64,000 nt of DNA, taken from Chryseobacterium pennae (GTDB lineage: Bacteria; Bacteroidota; Bacteroidia; Flavobacteriales; Weeksellaceae). The translations under genes and the position numbers were made by a program. The stretch is taken from assembly GCF_003385515.1 (NCBI RefSeq), contig NZ_QNVT01000013.1, positions 62,001 to 126,000 on the forward strand, read 5' to 3'. Within the stretch, counting starts at the first letter, position 1. Each line of letters begins with the position of its first letter. Shown here piece by piece: positions 52,872-61,120 of the stretch. Below the pieces are notes generated by a model. The model made no database searches and was not told the origin of the DNA. It saw only the letters and a list, made by a program, of their open reading frames with translations.

Positions 52872-55823
52872 TTAATGAAATCTGTACTTTTTTTCTCTGG
52901 TAAGAAAAGCATCCTTGCCTCCTTCAACTATGTCTGCAATATGTTCTCTAATGCCCATAGATTCAAGAATATTTTTGGAATCAGGGATCAGATCAAAACT
53001 GTTCTCTAATGCTCCATTTATATAATCAAATCTAAATTCTTCAATAGCTTCATTTGCATTTTGGCCATATTGATGAGCAATCATAATGTTTTCAGCGTCT
53101 GCATTAACAACAATATTAGGATTATGTGTAACTAATATTATTTGTCTTTCTTGTTTTTTTGATTTTAAATATTCAATTAATTCTGTAGTAATTGATCTGT
53201 TATCTAAGTTATCTTCTGGTTGATCAATCAAGATGGGTGCATCAGATTTACTTAGTCCGATTATTAGTTTAAGAATAATAAAACTTGCTTTACCAGCAGA
53301 CATTTTATAAAGAGTATCACTGTTAGACGATACTTCCCAATAATCGAAGTAGTTATCATATAATAGATCTTTTACGGCTTGTGAAGGAGAAGTTTGTTTC
53401 CGTAATTTATAATCGTTAGTTACTATTCTATTGAAAATATCTTTTTTTTCCTCAATTAATTTTAAAATTTCAGTATTAGAAGTATTGTCTAGACCAAATA
53501 AATTATATTTATCATATGATTTATATGTTGAATTACTTATTCCAATAAAATTCTCTTTGAATTTATTAAAATTAAATTTTGGTACTCCTTTTATTTGTAA
53601 ATTTTCATCTTCCAATGAATTTATTCGATTTTCAAGCTTTGAAATTACAGACGTGTATTCATCAAAATTAGATTTATATAATTCGAAAATCTTGTTAAAT
53701 TCAGTTTCTAATGCCTTCTCTTTAATTTTTATTTCATTTTCAAGATTCGAAATATTATTTAACTTTTCTTCATCTTCTGATTGTGATTTCTGGAATGTAT
53801 CAATTTTTAATCTAATTTCAGCTTTTAGATTAAATGGTTCTAGGTCTTTTGTATTTTTAGCTATACTTTGTTCAATTGAATCAATCTTGTTTTTTATAAT
53901 ACTATCATTAATTAGTAGACCTTTATCACTCCTAACAATATCTTTATTTATTTCATCTAATGTATTAGCTACGGAATCAAGAGATAAATATTTTGTTGAA
54001 TAATTTGATTTTATTTCTTCATCCTGAATTGAACTAATAAATAAATTCTTTTTAGAAATAAGTTCATTGATATTACCGGTTAACTCAGCATTGAAATCAC
54101 GTATTCTTCTCAGGTCTTTTTCTATATTCGAATGTTGTAATTTCAGTAACTTGTCACTTTGTTTTAGCTCATCAAATCTATCATTTTCTTCACCACTAAA
54201 TCCAGCTTCGTCCTTTAACTTCTTCATTTCTTCATTAATATTAGAGACATTTTTATGAAGAGCTTCTTTATTTCCAATAATGATAAGCTTTTGTTTCAAT
54301 TCAGTGATATCATTTATTATATTAAAATAATTATTTATTAGACTCTCTCTAAATTTATCATTTTGTTTTAGTCTGGTAAGGAAATAATCATACTCCGCAT
54401 TTGATTTAGGGTCTTCTAAAATTAAATCTCTTACAAGCTTATTTAATTCATTTGATTTTTTGAATTTTCTTTCAGCGAGTTCAGATAAATAATTTTGAGG
54501 AATATATTTAATACCAGATAAAATACTTGAGTCTTCTTTTTTTCTCTTTATAGACTGCGTAACACCAGATTTTAGTTTTACAATGAAATCGAAATCAGGT
54601 CCAAATTCGTATTTATATTCTTCTTTTTTTGTGTCTGGATTAAAAATTTTCAATAAACTGTGTTCATTATTGTCTTGAAATAACGTTCTCGCAATATTGT
54701 ATAAAAGGATTGATTTACCTGAAGACTTTCCTCCAATAATTACATTTAAGCTATCATTAAAAAAAAGGGATTTATCAGTAAAAGTTTTATCATTCGAAAT
54801 AATTTTTACTTCTTCTATTATATTCTTTGAATCCTTTTTATATGGTTCCTCATTTGACAAGGAAACTCTTTGAGCAGGCTCAAATATTATTTGTCGAAGA
54901 CCTTCAAAATTTGGATCCGCTTTTACCCAAGTAAATTTCTTAAATAAATCTTTTTCAGTATGCGCATCGCATCCTACAATACAAGGCTTTAAAGAACCTC
55001 TTTTTTCAATAACTTCTTTTATTTCTTTTTTATAAGTCTGCTCATTATAACCTTGAGTTCCTTCTAGTCGTTTTCCTAAAAAATATTTAATGTCTTTCGG
55101 ATTTGCCGAAAATATTCCATCAGATACATAATAGATAGATTGGCGTAAACCATCTAAGTTTCCATTTTCATTTTCAAACAAATCATAATGCTTTTGAATA
55201 GCAGATGCTCCATCTTGGCTTGAATTACTAACTATTAATAAAGTATTCTCTTTGAATTTTTTATTCGTTTGTAACAATTTTTTTAATGATCCTAAATCAA
55301 TCACGAAATTATCTATACCTTTTTCGTATTGTTTATGTTCTTCAACAATAGAAGAATCTAATGACTTACCATAACTAGTAATTCCATAACGATTCATTTT
55401 TGCATTATCTTGATTTTCTATGTGAGAAAAGAAATCATTTTCTAGGTCTGCAACGTAATTGGGATTAAATAAGCAATGAATATTTATCAATCTTCCCTTA
55501 TCGGTTGATGGTAACATTCTAAGTTCTACATTAGGAAATAAGAAAATATTTTTTATAAATTCAACTTCTTTAACTGTAAAAAGTTTTTTTCCAGTACTAT
55601 CTACCTTTTTATCAATTTCGGCTCTATATTCTACGGTTTCAAGATATCTATCTATTGAGAAATAATCTGTTATTCCAATTGCGGAAATTTGATTATCAAA
55701 AGCACCTTTAAAAAAAGTATAAAAAAAATCCTGCATTGTTGCAGATGTAAATTGATCATTCTTATTAGTACCTTTTGTATGTACATGGAAATTCCATTTC
55801 CTCCATTCAGAGCCTTTATTCAT
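52872..55823 (-). CDS. PHP-domain plus SMC/Rad50-like ATPase, TrlF-like (probable defence protein)
   Basis: Large cytoplasmic protein of 983 residues. The N-terminal half is a PHP metal-hydrolase domain: H13/H15 (WNFHVHTKGT), D53 (GITDYFS), E100 (FPNVELRM), H116 (NIHCLFN) and D286/H288 (CIVGCDAHTE). An SMC/Rad50-like ATPase follows: Walker A GGKSSGKS at 364-371, a long coiled-coil region (about 480-790), signature SAGK at 842-845, Walker B ILIDQPED at 864-871 with NLDN, and H-loop VTHNPN. GSEWRKWNFHVHTKGT resembles the TrlF family. PHP plus SMC-like fusions are thought to serve in anti-phage defence as nucleases or phosphatases gated by ATP. Codon use is AT-richer than its neighbours, so transfer is likely. 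Confidence 0.88.
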   Translation of the reverse strand: MNKGSEWRKWNFHVHTKGTNKNDQFTSATMQDFFYTFFKGAFDNQISAIGITDYFSIDRYLETVEYRAEIDKKVDSTGKKLFTVKEVEFIKNIFLFPNVELRMLPSTDKGRLINIHCLFNPNYVADLENDFFSHIENQDNAKMNRYGITSYGKSLDSSIVEEHKQYEKGIDNFVIDLGSLKKLLQTNKKFKENTLLIVSNSSQDGASAIQKHYDLFENENGNLDGLRQSIYYVSDGIFSANPKDIKYFLGKRLEGTQGYNEQTYKKEIKEVIEKRGSLKPCIVGCDAHTEKDLFKKFTWVKADPNFEGLRQIIFEPAQRVSLSNEEPYKKDSKNIIEEVKIISNDKTFTDKSLFFNDSLNVIIGGKSSGKSILLYNIARTLFQDNNEHSLLKIFNPDTKKEEYKYEFGPDFDFIVKLKSGVTQSIKRKKEDSSILSGIKYIPQNYLSELAERKFKKSNELNKLVRDLILEDPKSNAEYDYFLTRLKQNDKFRESLINNYFNIINDITELKQKLIIIGNKEALHKNVSNINEEMKKLKDEAGFSGEENDRFDELKQSDKLLKLQHSNIEKDLRRIRDFNAELTGNINELISKKNLFISSIQDEEIKSNYSTKYLSLDSVANTLDEINKDIVRSDKGLLINDSIIKNKIDSIEQSIAKNTKDLEPFNLKAEIRLKIDTFQKSQSEDEEKLNNISNLENEIKIKEKALETEFNKIFELYKSNFDEYTSVISKLENRINSLEDENLQIKGVPKFNFNKFKENFIGISNSTYKSYDKYNLFGLDNTSNTEILKLIEEKKDIFNRIVTNDYKLRKQTSPSQAVKDLLYDNYFDYWEVSSNSDTLYKMSAGKASFIILKLIIGLSKSDAPILIDQPEDNLDNRSITTELIEYLKSKKQERQIILVTHNPNIVVNADAENIMIAHQYGQNANEAIEEFRFDYINGALENSFDLIPDSKNILESMGIREHIADIVEGGKDAFLTREKKYRFH

Positions 55824-55940
55824 TACGTTATTAGTTTTTAAAATAAGTTTTTTGACCTATATATTTTTATATAAGAAGTTTTTAAATTTTGTCAAAAGTG
55901 AATTTATAACATAAAAAAAATTTTAATATTTTTTGTATTA

Positions 55941-56351
55941 TTATTTCTTTTCTATCAATTTTTCCAACTTCTCAATCATATCCTTCTGTTGCTCCAGCAT
56001 ACGCTCGTAAAGCTCTACCATTTTATCAAGAGGGTTGAAAGTAGGTTGATTATTAAAGAAAGCAGGTTGTTGACAGTTATCAAAAGAAGCAGTATTAGAA
56101 ATAATATTTATAGCATTTTCCTCATCAAAATTCTCAATCGCCTCCGCCGGAACTTTCAAAATCTTCGCAACCTGCGCCAAAATATCAGATTCCACAGTTT
56201 CCTTTTGTTCTAAAAGAGAGACTTTCTTCTGGTTCCAGTCGTCACCCAATTCAAAAGCTAAGGATTCCTGCTTGATGCCCAGCATTTCACGGAAACGTTT
56301 TATATTTCTACCCTGATGTATTTTCTTATTTTGCATATCTGTGTAAGTCAT
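55941..56351 (-). CDS. XRE-family helix-turn-helix protein with C-terminal coiled coil
   Basis: Regulator-like protein of 136 residues. The helix-turn-helix is at about 10-70 (GRNIKRFREMLGIKQESLAF, then ELGDDWNQKKVSLLEQKETV). A central low-complexity part (about 80-105) has ASFDNCQQPAFFNNQPTFNP. The end is a coiled coil (MVELYERMLEQQKDMIEKLE). This layout is common in Bacteroidota and may bind DNA as a dimer. It lies 117 bp before the PHP/SMC gene on the same strand, and divergent from the SymE-like gene. It could control either. Confidence 0.88.
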   Translation of the reverse strand: MTYTDMQNKKIHQGRNIKRFREMLGIKQESLAFELGDDWNQKKVSLLEQKETVESDILAQVAKILKVPAEAIENFDEENAINIISNTASFDNCQQPAFFNNQPTFNPLDKMVELYERMLEQQKDMIEKLEKLIEKK

Positions 56352-56499
56352 AATAACAAATATAAAGCTTTAAAAGGTAAAAATAAAGCCCCTGTTCAAA
56401 ATAAATTATCTTCTAAAATATCCATTCTACGGCCTAAAATATTCATTTTTAACTGGTATAGCTGTCATGATATTTCTTGCTTTGTTGAAAAACAACGAT

Positions 56500-56730
56500 A
56501 TGAGAAAAGTAATTATTCGGGGCAAATATAAGATTGTCTCCATTCGTAACCTTACGGTTTCCCATAAATCATTTGAAAGAGCCTATAGAAGACTGGTTTT
56601 CTTCCCGGAAATCCGGTTGGCAGGGAAGTGGTTGCTGGAGTGTGGCTTTGAACCGGGAGATCATGTGGTGGTGACGGTTCGGAGGAATCAGATTACTTTA
56701 GAAAAGGACATGAACTATGAAGAGGTGTAA
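56500..56730 (+). CDS. SymE-like toxin
   Basis: Small protein of 76 residues with a SymE (PF08845-type) end: FPEIRLAGKWLLECGFEPGD then HVVVTVRRNQITLEKD. SymE of E. coli is an SOS-induced toxin with an AbrB-like fold that acts on nucleic acids and is held down by the antisense RNA SymR. I choose the ATG giving MRKVIIRGKYKIVSIRNLTV; an earlier ATG adds 11 residues. The N-terminus is very basic. It is divergent from the XRE gene and 149 bp away. No antisense RNA could be shown, but the space upstream is the place to look. Confidence 0.82.
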   Translation: MRKVIIRGKYKIVSIRNLTVSHKSFERAYRRLVFFPEIRLAGKWLLECGFEPGDHVVVTVRRNQITLEKDMNYEEV

Positions 56731-57183
56731 ACAAAACATTTTATCTACTAAAAATATTATTTGCCACTAATGCAGGAATAGGATATTTCGTTATGGTAAA
56801 TAAAGACCCCTTTTTATAAACTTTATAAGATATCATTGTATAGGCTTTAAAATGAACGAAATCTTTTTTATTAGTGCATTCGTGGCAAAAAAAATTTGCG
56901 AAATCTGTGTGATCTGTGTGAGAGTTTTTTAGACGCAAAGTTTTATGGAGGTAGCTGTTATATTTTTAGGGAGCTAAGGGTGGGCAAGTGAACTTGCCTG
57001 ATGAAGGTGGATGGATATAGTTTCGGCGGCCGGAGGCCGCCGAAACCCTTTATTTAAAGCTAAATATTTAATGAGCTTACTTTACAAATATCCTCAGATA
57101 TTTTCCTTAATTATCTTAACAACTTAATATATTCTTAATGGTTCAAAAAGTAAGCATATTATTTTTCTGTTTCAGAAATAAAC
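56731..57183. other. Intergenic region with dispersed repeat and GC-rich palindromes
   Basis: It holds a Chryseobacterium-style dispersed phrase (TTGCGAAATCTGTGTGATCT near 56895), a small inverted repeat GGCAAGT / ACTTGCC (56983-56998), and a perfect GC-rich palindrome GTTTCGGCGGCC / GGCCGCCGAAAC with a 3-nt loop (57020-57046). This last hairpin stands out in AT-rich DNA and could end transcription from the SymE side. No gene is seen. Confidence 0.6.
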
Positions 57184-57657
57184 CTATTTTATTTTCTTCA
57201 TCGGGAATGCCTGTCTTGCCATTTTCCCATTCATAAGACCTGAGATCTCAGCAAATAAAGAATCTTTACGGATTTTTTTATAGGTAATTATTTGGGGGAA
57301 GTCGTTCTGCCGGTTTTCAAATATTAATGAAGTAGGATTTGAGCTAGGCGTTGAAATAAAATCGACAGGCTGTTCATCATGCTGACCTTTTACAGAGACA
57401 ATATAATGCAGTTTTTTGTCTTTTTCTACCAATTGTACAAACTCAAACATAATGGTATCTTTATTTTTCAGATAATAGCTTTTTCCCTGAAGTTCGGTAC
57501 TGCTTTTCTGAGTCCAGGTTTCATAAAGGCTTCCTTTGCGCGTTTTGGTTTCCCAGGTACCAAGCAGCCATTCCAGTTTTTGGATCTCGCCTTGTTTTTG
57601 AGTCCAGCTGCCTATAAGCAGGCTGCTGATTAGGATGATGATTAATTTTGTTTTCAT
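57184..57657 (-). CDS. DUF6265-like exported protein (lipocalin-type fold)
   Basis: Secreted protein of 157 residues with a signal peptide (about 1-18: MKTKLIIILISSLLIGSWTQ). The mature part starts KLEWLLGTWETKTRKGSLYE, the WLxGxW signature of DUF6265 and related lipocalin-like proteins. SSTELQGKSYYLKNKDTIMF, LHYIVSVKGQHDEQPVDFIS, and FENRQNDFPQIITYKKI follow and fit the family. It is thought to bind a small ligand, but nothing specific is known. It lies 66 bp downstream of the AraC-family gene on the same strand. Confidence 0.78.
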   Translation of the reverse strand: MKTKLIIILISSLLIGSWTQKQGEIQKLEWLLGTWETKTRKGSLYETWTQKSSTELQGKSYYLKNKDTIMFEFVQLVEKDKKLHYIVSVKGQHDEQPVDFISTPSSNPTSLIFENRQNDFPQIITYKKIRKDSLFAEISGLMNGKMARQAFPMKKIK

Positions 57658-57723
57658 TGCCTTATTATTTTATTCCAGCAAAGTTCTGGATAAGCAAAGT
57701 CTCAAAATTGTAAAAATGCGACA

Positions 57724-58536
57724 TCAGGAATCTTTTCCATAAAAAAGAGAGGTCATTTGCAGATTATCCCCATAAAATTCCTTTGGAGTAAGTCCTGTAA
57801 ATTCTTTAAAATCTTTGATAAAATGGGCCTGGTCATAATATTCTGCATCGTAAGCTAGAGTCGTAAGATTCACATATTCTTTATGGAGAAGATGCTTTAG
57901 TATTGATTGCAGCCTTATGGTTTTGGAAAGCTGTTTGGGACTCATACCAATCGCTGAAGAGAACCTGCGTTCCAATTGTCTGCGGTTGATATTGGTTTGC
58001 TGGGAAAGTTCATTGACGGATATTTGTCCGTTAACCTGCAAAAGAATATCGATGGTAGATTGTACAATTCTATCAATAGTTTCGGTATTCAGCCTTTCAC
58101 GCAGAAAGGATTCTACAAGGTCTATTTTTTCCTGTATGGTGTTGGATTGGAATACCTTTTCTCCCAATTCAGTTCCGGCTGTTCCAAACAGATCATCTAA
58201 TGGAACGGCTTTATCATCCATTTGTTTAATAGGAATCGTTGCAAAAGGCAGAAAGCCATCATGGTGAAAACGAACCGAAAATATTCCGGTAATGCCTGTA
58301 GATTCAATTCTTAAAGGTTCAGTAAGCTGTCCGAAAACACAATATCTTGGCTGTACAATGGCTTCTCCATCAATATACTGTTTATACAGATCTCCATAAT
58401 GGAAGATCATTTCCATGCAGCCATCAGGAACAATGGTTTGGGTTTGGGGAATGTCTTCTTTGGGACTGTCCAGCGTCCAATAACATTTGATAATTGAAGC
58501 CAGTTCCGGATGGGGCTGGAATGTTTGATAATCCAT
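57724..58536 (-). CDS. AraC-family transcriptional regulator with DUF6597-like sensor domain
   Basis: Regulator of 270 residues. The start is the ATG giving MDYQTFQPHPELASIIKCYW; the longer reading adds 30 residues that look like leader DNA. The N-terminal domain (about 1-130) has YWTLDSPKEDIPQTQTIVPD and GCMEMIFHYGDLYKQYIDGE, as in DUF6597 sensors. The AraC DNA-binding domain (about 165-265) has ISVNELSQQTNINRRQLERR, FSSAIGMSPKQLSKTIRLQS, and LAYDAEYYDQAHFIKDFKEF. It could regulate the DUF6265-like gene downstream. The inducer is unknown. Confidence 0.88.
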   Translation of the reverse strand: MDYQTFQPHPELASIIKCYWTLDSPKEDIPQTQTIVPDGCMEMIFHYGDLYKQYIDGEAIVQPRYCVFGQLTEPLRIESTGITGIFSVRFHHDGFLPFATIPIKQMDDKAVPLDDLFGTAGTELGEKVFQSNTIQEKIDLVESFLRERLNTETIDRIVQSTIDILLQVNGQISVNELSQQTNINRRQLERRFSSAIGMSPKQLSKTIRLQSILKHLLHKEYVNLTTLAYDAEYYDQAHFIKDFKEFTGLTPKEFYGDNLQMTSLFYGKDS

Positions 58537-58685
58537 TGTACTTAATAATTCTGTTCTGCTAAAATTATTAAAAATAAAATGACTTTCAATAAACCATTGA
58601 AATGCAGTGAGAAAAGCACTAGTCATGAAATAACCTTACCTTTGAAAACTCAATGTTTTCTGAGCGTTAATCAATACTATCATCG

Positions 58686-59468
58686 ATGAAATTTTTACTG
58701 GACCTTTTATTCCGTGTTTTACAGCTTTTTACAGAACCTTATTTTTTAGTATTTCTTGCGGTAGTCATTATTGCTTTGCTGAGAAGGAAGAATAAGAGTA
58801 AAAAATGGAGAATTGGAATTCTTATAACAACCGTATTGATGATTATCTTTATAGGAAATGGGTTTCTGGGTAAATTAACTTCTGCATATTTACAGAAAAA
58901 TTACCTCCATACTCCTGAAATGAAGGCAGCAGCTGTTCAGAATCCTATCATTGTAGTGCTGGGTGGCGGAGTTGTAGATATTGACCATACAGAGAAAGTG
59001 CACACCATGTCTTATTCCAGAATGGTGACCGCCTATCAGTTGTATCATGAATACCAGAAAAAGAATCAACCCTGTACAATATTAATTTCCGGAAAGGGAA
59101 GAGGGCATATAAGTGAAGCAGAGTTATTTCGGGAAGATTTTAAAAAGATGGGAGTACCGGATTCTGATATTATTAAGGAAGATAAGAGCATGAATACCTA
59201 TCAGAATGCAAAATTTTCCAGCGAGATATTGAAAAAGATGGGCAATACCAGCCTATATCTGGTGACTTCAGGTTTTCATATGAAAAGATCTGTTGCTCTT
59301 TTTAAGACTTTTGGATTAAAACCCATTCCACAAGCATCAGATTTTATAGATACTGAGATCACTGTATTTCCTAACAGTTATAATGCAGCATTTACCTTTG
59401 TTATGCTGAAAGAGGTTGTGGGAATCTGGCAGGTGCAGTTATATAACAGCTTGGGGGTGAATAAATAA
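58686..59468 (+). CDS. YdcF/ElyC/SanA-family protein (DUF218)
   Basis: Membrane-anchored protein of 260 residues. Two N-terminal helices (about 12-33, LFTEPYFLVFLAVVIIALLR, and about 41-60) precede a DUF218 domain (about 80-245). The domain has PIIVVLGGGVVDIDHTEKVH and SYSRMVTAYQLYHEY, then ILISGKGRGHISEAELFRED and YLVTSGFHMKRSVALFKTFG. ElyC and SanA act in envelope integrity in E. coli, possibly on lipid carrier or peptidoglycan precursors; a similar role is inferred here. It is a single-gene unit with no clear terminator. Confidence 0.9.
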   Translation: MKFLLDLLFRVLQLFTEPYFLVFLAVVIIALLRRKNKSKKWRIGILITTVLMIIFIGNGFLGKLTSAYLQKNYLHTPEMKAAAVQNPIIVVLGGGVVDIDHTEKVHTMSYSRMVTAYQLYHEYQKKNQPCTILISGKGRGHISEAELFREDFKKMGVPDSDIIKEDKSMNTYQNAKFSSEILKKMGNTSLYLVTSGFHMKRSVALFKTFGLKPIPQASDFIDTEITVFPNSYNAAFTFVMLKEVVGIWQVQLYNSLGVNK

Positions 59469-59574
59469 TAAATGGTTATTTTTAAATTTAATTATTTTAT
59501 TTACAGAATGTTATACTACATACGAATACTTTAATCCATAAAAAATGATAAATTATTTTTTTACTGATAAATTA

Positions 59575-59594
59575 TATCGTAATATTGCAATATA
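59575..59594. promoter_or_regulatory. Candidate ArsR operator upstream of arsR
   Basis: TATCGTAATATTGCAATATA, a dyad centred on AATATT with CG/TCG-like arms. It ends 9 bp before the arsR ATG. The core CGTAATATTGC repeats at 59954-59964. Confidence 0.6.
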
Positions 59595-59603
59595 TAAAAT
59601 GCT

Positions 59604-59930
59604 ATGGGAGCCACTAAGACAGACCATTTTACAGATGAACAAAATAAAATAGCTACTATTGCTAAGGCATTAGGGCATCCTGCAAGAGTTGCTATTATAG
59701 AATATTTGCTAAAAGTAGACACTTGTATCTGTGGAGATATTGTTAATGAATTACCATTGGCTCAGGCAACAGTATCTCAGCATTTGAAAGAATTAAAGAA
59801 TGCAGGTTTAATCAAAGGGAATATTGAAGGTACGGCAATTTGCTATTGTATTGATGAAAACACTTTTGGAATACTCAAAGACTACTTTTCAAAAATTATT
59901 CTCACTGTTAACAATCAGAAATGCTGTTAA
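59604..59930 (+). CDS. arsR: ArsR-family arsenic-responsive repressor
   Basis: Metalloregulator of 108 residues that represses the ars operon until arsenite binds. The winged helix is clear: IAKALGHPARVAIIEYLLKV, then DTCICGDIVNELPLAQATVS and QHLKELKNAGLIKGNIEG. Cys41 and Cys43 (TCICGD) form the CxC arsenite site of classic ArsR, and the C-terminal CC (Cys107/108) could supply the third thiol. It is the first gene of the operon, with candidate operators on both sides. Confidence 0.94.
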   Translation: MGATKTDHFTDEQNKIATIAKALGHPARVAIIEYLLKVDTCICGDIVNELPLAQATVSQHLKELKNAGLIKGNIEGTAICYCIDENTFGILKDYFSKIILTVNNQKCC

Positions 59931-59951
59931 TGCATTTTTTTAAATATATGT

Positions 59952-59965
59952 ATCGTAATATTGCG
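59952..59965. promoter_or_regulatory. Second candidate ArsR operator, between arsR and the DUF6428-like gene
   Basis: ATCGTAATATTGCG repeats the core of the first site, with dyad arms CG...CG around AATATT. It lies 23 bp before the next ATG, so the structural genes may have a second ArsR-controlled promoter. Confidence 0.55.
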
Positions 59966-59987
59966 TTTAACCGATAAATAAAAATTG

Positions 59988-60461
59988 ATGAAATTATCTG
60001 AAATCAAAGAAATTTTACCAAGATTAGAGAATGTAGAATTTCAATTAGAAAATGGAACATTTGTTCCTGAACATTTTCATGTAACAGAAGTAGGAACCGT
60101 AACAAAACATTTTATTGATTGTGGCGGAACAATAAGAATTGAAAAGGTAGTAAACTTCCAATTGTGGAATGCTAATGATTTTGAACATCGCTTAAAACCT
60201 ACAAAACTTCTAAATATTATCAATTTGTCAGAAGAAAAACTGGGAATTGATAATGATGAAATTGAGGTTGAGTATCAGAATACAACAATTGGCAAGTTCG
60301 ATTTAGAGTTTAATGGGAAAAACTTTGTTCTTAAAAACAAAACAACAGCTTGTTTAGCTCAGGATGCTTGCGGAATTCCCGTGAAAAAAGAAAAAGTAAA
60401 CTTATCTGAACTTTCTTCTGCTCAAACATCTTGCTGTACGCCAAATTCTGGATGTTGCTAA
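59988..60461 (+). CDS. DUF6428-like protein of the ars operon
   Basis: Cytoplasmic protein of 157 residues, typical in Bacteroidota arsenic operons; function unknown. The start is the ATG giving MKLSEIKEILPRLENVEFQL (a TTG just before is ignored). Segments with Cys and His (PEHFHVTEVGTVTKHFIDCG) suggest metal or arsenic binding. The tail ends TSCCTPNSGCC, a cluster of four Cys that could bind arsenite and act as a chaperone or sensor. It lies between arsR and arsC, in step with both. Confidence 0.85.
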   Translation: MKLSEIKEILPRLENVEFQLENGTFVPEHFHVTEVGTVTKHFIDCGGTIRIEKVVNFQLWNANDFEHRLKPTKLLNIINLSEEKLGIDNDEIEVEYQNTTIGKFDLEFNGKNFVLKNKTTACLAQDACGIPVKKEKVNLSELSSAQTSCCTPNSGCC

Positions 60462-60488
60462 CTTGAATAAATTAAAATTTAATAAACG

Positions 60489-61100
60489 ATGTATCCAGAA
60501 CTATTAAAAACAATAGAGTTACTAAAAAATCAGGAAATAGGGAAAGATAGAAAAGCTACTTTAGCACCATTGGTTGATTTTGTTCAGAAAAGATTAGAAG
60601 AACAAAAAGAAATAACCATTAACTTTATTTGTACTCATAATTCAAGAAGAAGTCATTTGTCACAAGTTTGGGCACAGGTTGCAAGTGTTTATCATGACGT
60701 TCCGAATGTCACCTGTTATTCAGGAGGAACAGAAGAAACGGCAATGTTTCCCAAAATCGCAGAAACTTTGAAGGAACAGGGGCTTTTAATTATGAAAATT
60801 TCTGATACTGAAAATCCTGTTTATGCTATTAAATTTGACGAAGATAGACATCCAGTCATAGGCTTTTCTAAAAGATATGATAGTCCTTTTAATCCTGCTT
60901 ATGGCTTTGCAGCAATCATGACTTGTTCTCAGGCAGATGGTGGCTGTCCTTTTATTGCTGGAGCTGAGAAACGTATTCCTATTACTTTTGACGATCCAAA
61001 AATTTCCGATGATACGCCTGAACAAGCAGAGGTATATAGCAAGAGAAGTTTACAGATTGCTGCTGAAATGTTTTATGTTTTTTCACAGATAAAAAAATAA
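60489..61100 (+). CDS. arsC: Arsenate reductase-like low-molecular-weight phosphatase (ArsC family)
   Basis: Protein of 203 residues in the LMW protein-tyrosine-phosphatase/ArsC fold that should reduce arsenate to arsenite. The P-loop CxxxxxR is C48-T-H-N-S-R-R54 in INFICTHNSRRSHLSQV. YSGGTEETAMFPKIAETLKE follows as in other members. The Asp of the acid loop is probably in FDDPKISDDTPEQAEVYSKR. MTCSQADGGCPFIAGAE carries two Cys in the position used to relay disulphides. It is the third gene of the operon. Confidence 0.9.
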   Translation: MYPELLKTIELLKNQEIGKDRKATLAPLVDFVQKRLEEQKEITINFICTHNSRRSHLSQVWAQVASVYHDVPNVTCYSGGTEETAMFPKIAETLKEQGLLIMKISDTENPVYAIKFDEDRHPVIGFSKRYDSPFNPAYGFAAIMTCSQADGGCPFIAGAEKRIPITFDDPKISDDTPEQAEVYSKRSLQIAAEMFYVFSQIKK

Positions 61101-61120
61101 GAATTGACTAAACAATTGTA

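Noticed and set aside
53431..54003. Open frame of 190 codons on the plus strand inside the PHP/SMC gene
   Set aside because: It is antisense to a gene with full PHP and ATPase motifs. Its Ser/Ile/Phe-rich translation is the shadow of AT-rich Glu/Lys codons.
58537..58626. N-terminal extension of the AraC protein at 57.7 kb
   Set aside because: The residues do not resemble the sensor domain, which starts normally at MDYQTFQPHPE.
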